Below, in pieces: positions 61,113 to 64,000 of a stretch of DNA of 64,000 nucleotides. The translations under genes and the position numbers were made by a program. Numbering within the stretch: the first letter of the stretch is position 1; each line of letters starts with the position of its first letter. Source of the DNA: Lutraria lutraria (taxonomy: Eukaryota; Mollusca; Bivalvia; Venerida; Mactridae); assembly GCA_964023205.1 (NCBI GenBank), contig OZ026843.1, positions 9,963,093 to 10,027,092 on the forward strand, written 5' to 3'. Under the pieces are notes generated by a model. The model was given only the letters and a program-made list of their open reading frames with translations. It was not told where the DNA came from and did no database searches.

Positions 61113-61262
61113 GGGCTTACATAGAAAAATCCATGTTTTTTTTACTTAAAAACTGTTTTCTGTATACTTTGTTTGAACCTGGTGTTACTTAATATTGCAC
61201 TTGCTATAATTGCAGAAATATTTATTTGGTCTATTTTTACATGGATTTTTCATTCATAAGCC
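61113..61262. mobile_element. 150-bp inverted-repeat element
   Basis: GGGCTTACATAGAAAAATCC (61113-61132) pairs with GGATTTTTCATTCATAAGCC (61243-61262) with few mismatches. It begins 26 nt after the distal donor of exon 39. No coding capacity. Confidence 0.65.
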
Positions 61263-62344
61263 TTTATTTATGGGATACTGTACAAATAGGGCATTTTTAT
61301 TGTCACAACACTTCTAAACTACTGACTTAGCTTTAATGCACCACTATAATTTTTTTTTTAATTCTCTGATGAAATATTATCTCCCATACTTCAGATTAAA
61401 ACTCCTGTGTATCACATATAAATTATATACTCAAACTGTGAATTAACTGAAGCTCAGACAATTAAAGAGAAGTGTTTTGATGATATGATTTTTCTACGGT
61501 ACAGCTGACATATGGGTGGTATTGCCGGATATCTTGTTAATCAATTAACTTCGGCTCTGCCTTGTCTTAACAAATTTCACACTGTTTTTTCTTCAAGGCA
61601 TTGGGACAAAGCTCTATGCTAGCTGCTTTTATAAAATCATTATTTCTTAAACCGTTGTCTTATATATACAGCAGGTGAACTTTTTCTTCATTGAATGTAG
61701 ACAAAAAAATTATCTTATGACATTTTATCCTCATACTTTTTGAAGTTGGATTTCTGGTTTCCTTTATAATGTATGCCTGCTGATGTCAACCTCATTCTTC
61801 TTTTTGATTGGTTGTTAGTCAGTCATGTGACATGCAGATACTGTCAGATTCTCATATAATTTGTAAATTCTAAATTTCATATTTAAACTGTTGAAATTAG
61901 CTGCTAAGAAATGCATATCAATTACTAAATTAACATAATTGTGTTTGTCCGAATGTTTAGTTGACAAAGCAGTGTTTTGTTTTAACTGCCAGCATTGTTT
62001 AGAATAAATCCAAGATGGCTGCTATTTATTATTGTATTCAAGGATACATTGTTGTACTAATACAAAGCCCCTTTCAGTATTAGCTTATAGTGATGGTTTT
62101 ACCCCATGTATTGACCAGGATATGTTAGCTTTACTTATACATGCACTATATTTATGTCATGAGTGTTTTATTTCACCTAAACTTATTATTTTAATTATCT
62201 AAAAGATATGACAATATAAAATGCACTATTTTAGTCCAGTAAACAGTTGTAAGAAAGAACACTAATCTTATTAACTTTATTGTTTCTGAAACAGAATTAA
62301 ATCTTTTTAATCCAAGGACGAAGTATAGTTTGATTCATTTGTTA

Positions 62345-62535
62345 GTGTAACCTCTCACTGATAGAGGGTCGTGTTTTTGAGCCTAGCTACCGACCATGTC
62401 TCTTTGTGAGAAAGTAGGCAGTTGCATACAGAGGATGGGAGTCTAGTACTGGTTCTTCCCAGGAACAATAATTAGGTGAACTGTCCGCCTCAAATGACTG
62501 TTGGAAAGAGTCGTAAAACTCAAATAAACAAACAA
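62345..62535 (+). mobile_element. SINE copy, 5' end damaged
   Basis: TGTAACCTCTCACTGATAGAGG is followed by a degenerate B box (GTTTTTGAGCCTAGC) and the body GTAGGCAGTTGCATACAGAGG ... CTGTTGGAAAGAGTCG. It ends with (AAAC)-like AACAAACAAATC. The A box is missing. Confidence 0.8.
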
Positions 62536-62678
62536 ATCCTTCATTAGATTTCATTATTTGTTATCTTCAACATTATTGTTTGTTCATAATTTTCAAAGAT
62601 TTTTGTCTTATTAGTAAACTTTCTAAAGTGTTTTTGCATTAAGAGTTATGAATCAATGGGTGTGTCTATTATGGAAGG

Positions 62679-62880
62679 GAGGGGCCAATGTGGCTGTGTG
62701 GTTATTTACCTCTGACTAGTAATCGCTAGCTACTTACCGCTAAGAGTTCAATTCCCTCCTGAGACCAGAAAAGTTCACATGTGAGGAAGGTGTCTGGCAA
62801 GTTGATGGAAGGTCGGAGGTTCTATCCAGGTGTATCCCTGGGGTGTTCCTCCTCCGTTACAGCTAGAACGACCCTCAAAT
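62679..62880 (+). mobile_element. tRNA-like SINE, third type
   Basis: GGCCAATGTGGCTGTGTGG is followed by GAGTTCAATTCCCTCC, which resembles a B box. The A box is imperfect. The body has TGTGAGGAAGGTGTCTGGC and CAGGTGTATCCCTGGGG. Only one copy was seen in the window. Confidence 0.5.
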
Positions 62881-64000
62881 TATCGTAGCTGTTTCATGGT
62901 ACCATGAGAAGAAAATAGTACAGAGGGAATAACTTAACCATAGGAATATTATATATTATTATACTATATGCTTTATGTAATAAATGGAGATATTATATCA
63001 GCTATAGTTATGTATAGTGTCTAGGTTTATACGCTTTCCAATCCTGATATTGAACTCCCTATTTAAGTTGGCTCACCAGCCAGTCTGCAGACTGCTGCTT
63101 TATGATCCTCTATAGGTGCTCCTCTTGCTTATTTTATTCTAAGGATGCTGGTATACTGCACATAAATAAATGAATTATATGCATGGATAGCCTGTTCGTC
63201 TGTTAGCGGTATGCTTTGAGGCTTTGTTTGGAAAATATCTTAACTGATCAGAATTATTTAGTTAATGACAATGCTCGTTTGATACAATATTCTATTCATA
63301 TTAGAAAGCTAATTGATTGTTAATATGAATATAATATTTTTAGTTGATCTGTTATTTAGTAAACAATTAATGACATTTAAATTTGTGATGAGGTAGAAAT
63401 GTTACTTCATTTATCAGCTTCATTCTTGTTTTATTTTCTTAAAGTCCATTGACAGACAAACAGAATTTTGTTAAATTTTAACCAAACTTCTGAATAGCTT
63501 TGGTTAAAAGTTGTTATATGTTTTTAACCATCTGTCTTCACTATGGTTTTGGGGCTGATAAAGAATTGGAATTAATACGGATTTGTGACTAAAATGGCTG
63601 TGGGACTAAAACTTGATTTCAGTTTTAGAAGTTTGGTTTTTTAAATGCATTGCAAGGTAGAGTTCAATCTTTGGTTTCAGATTAGTTTGTTAATGTAGAC
63701 ATGATGCCTGATGAAATGCCGATGATATTTTTTTTCTGTGCAGTCTTTAGTTTACTGTATTTTTTATCTTTATTTAGGCTGTTTATACAATTTTAGTCAA
63801 TTCCATGTTGTTGAATAAAATCCTTGTTATTTATAGAAGCCACTTGTAGGATCATTACTAATTTGGCGTTATTTAAGCATCCTTGTTAATTTCAAACTAT
63901 TTATGAATCATCGTTAATTGGATACTATTTATAGAATCATTGTTAATTACATGCTGTTTCTAGAATCCTAGTAACTCCGTGGCTATTATTGCATCCTTGA

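Larger units (their letters stand above)
61088..64000. other. Intron downstream of exon 39 (to right edge)
   Basis: No further exon is supported. It contains an inverted-repeat element (61113-61262), a SINE copy (62345-62535) and a second tRNA-like repeat (62679-62880). Near the right edge ATTTATAGAATC / TGTTAATT words recur irregularly (63780-64000), which may start another tandem array. Confidence 0.6.

Overview
The window looks like nuclear DNA from a bivalve-like mollusc. It is AT-rich, has long introns with canonical GT-AG sites, and is crowded with small DNA transposon derivatives, tRNA-derived SINEs, Helitron-like elements with tandem-repeat cores, and minisatellites. These are typical of bivalve genomes, but the species cannot be named from the sequence alone. 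I see no prokaryotic genes, operons or CRISPR arrays.

One gene on the plus strand explains every coding exon I can support. It encodes a Rho guanine nucleotide exchange factor of the RGS-RhoGEF family, related to vertebrate ARHGEF11 (PDZ-RhoGEF) and ARHGEF12 (LARG), Drosophila RhoGEF2 and nematode RHGF-1. I reconstructed 39 exons between 8536 and 61060 (or 61087). All splice phases agree, and they give about 1,422 residues of open protein. The gene runs off both edges. Most of the PDZ domain and the N-terminus lie left of the window, and the C-terminal end lies to the right.

The domain order is: last strand of the PDZ domain (8536-8687), coiled-coil linker (14168-14962), Ser-rich linker with small cassette exons (15523-24703), acidic GAP motif IIGQDDDDF (25207-25296), RGS-like domain (30581-33022), zinc-binding C1 domain (34544-35111), and a second linker of cassette exons (35727-47555). 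The DH catalytic domain (47968-50604) and PH domain (50910-51940) follow, then a C-terminal tail with coiled coil (53003 to the right edge). By family knowledge the protein would couple activated G-alpha 12/13, bound by the RGS-like domain, to GDP/GTP exchange on RhoA by DH-PH. PDZ and C1 would serve receptor or membrane targeting.

The introns hold the rest. 1-8535 has a 38-bp minisatellite, a 50-bp repeat array, a TTA-flanked MITE and a Helitron-like element with a 168-bp core array. Intron 7 has a 2.2-kb array of 44-bp units with a 264-bp higher-order period. Intron 12 has a foldback element and a SINE. Introns 3 and 14 have three copies of a 78-bp near-perfect palindrome. Intron 17 has Helitron-like pieces and a 66-bp array. 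Intron 23 has a 200-N assembly gap, and intron 35 has 31-bp and 33-bp arrays. Several inverted-repeat elements begin within 40 nt of a 5' splice site.

The most interesting biology is the retained C1 domain and the frame-neutral microexon cassettes between C1 and DH. Each cassette adds an Arg-rich, Ser-containing segment. I found no sign of a wholly new system.
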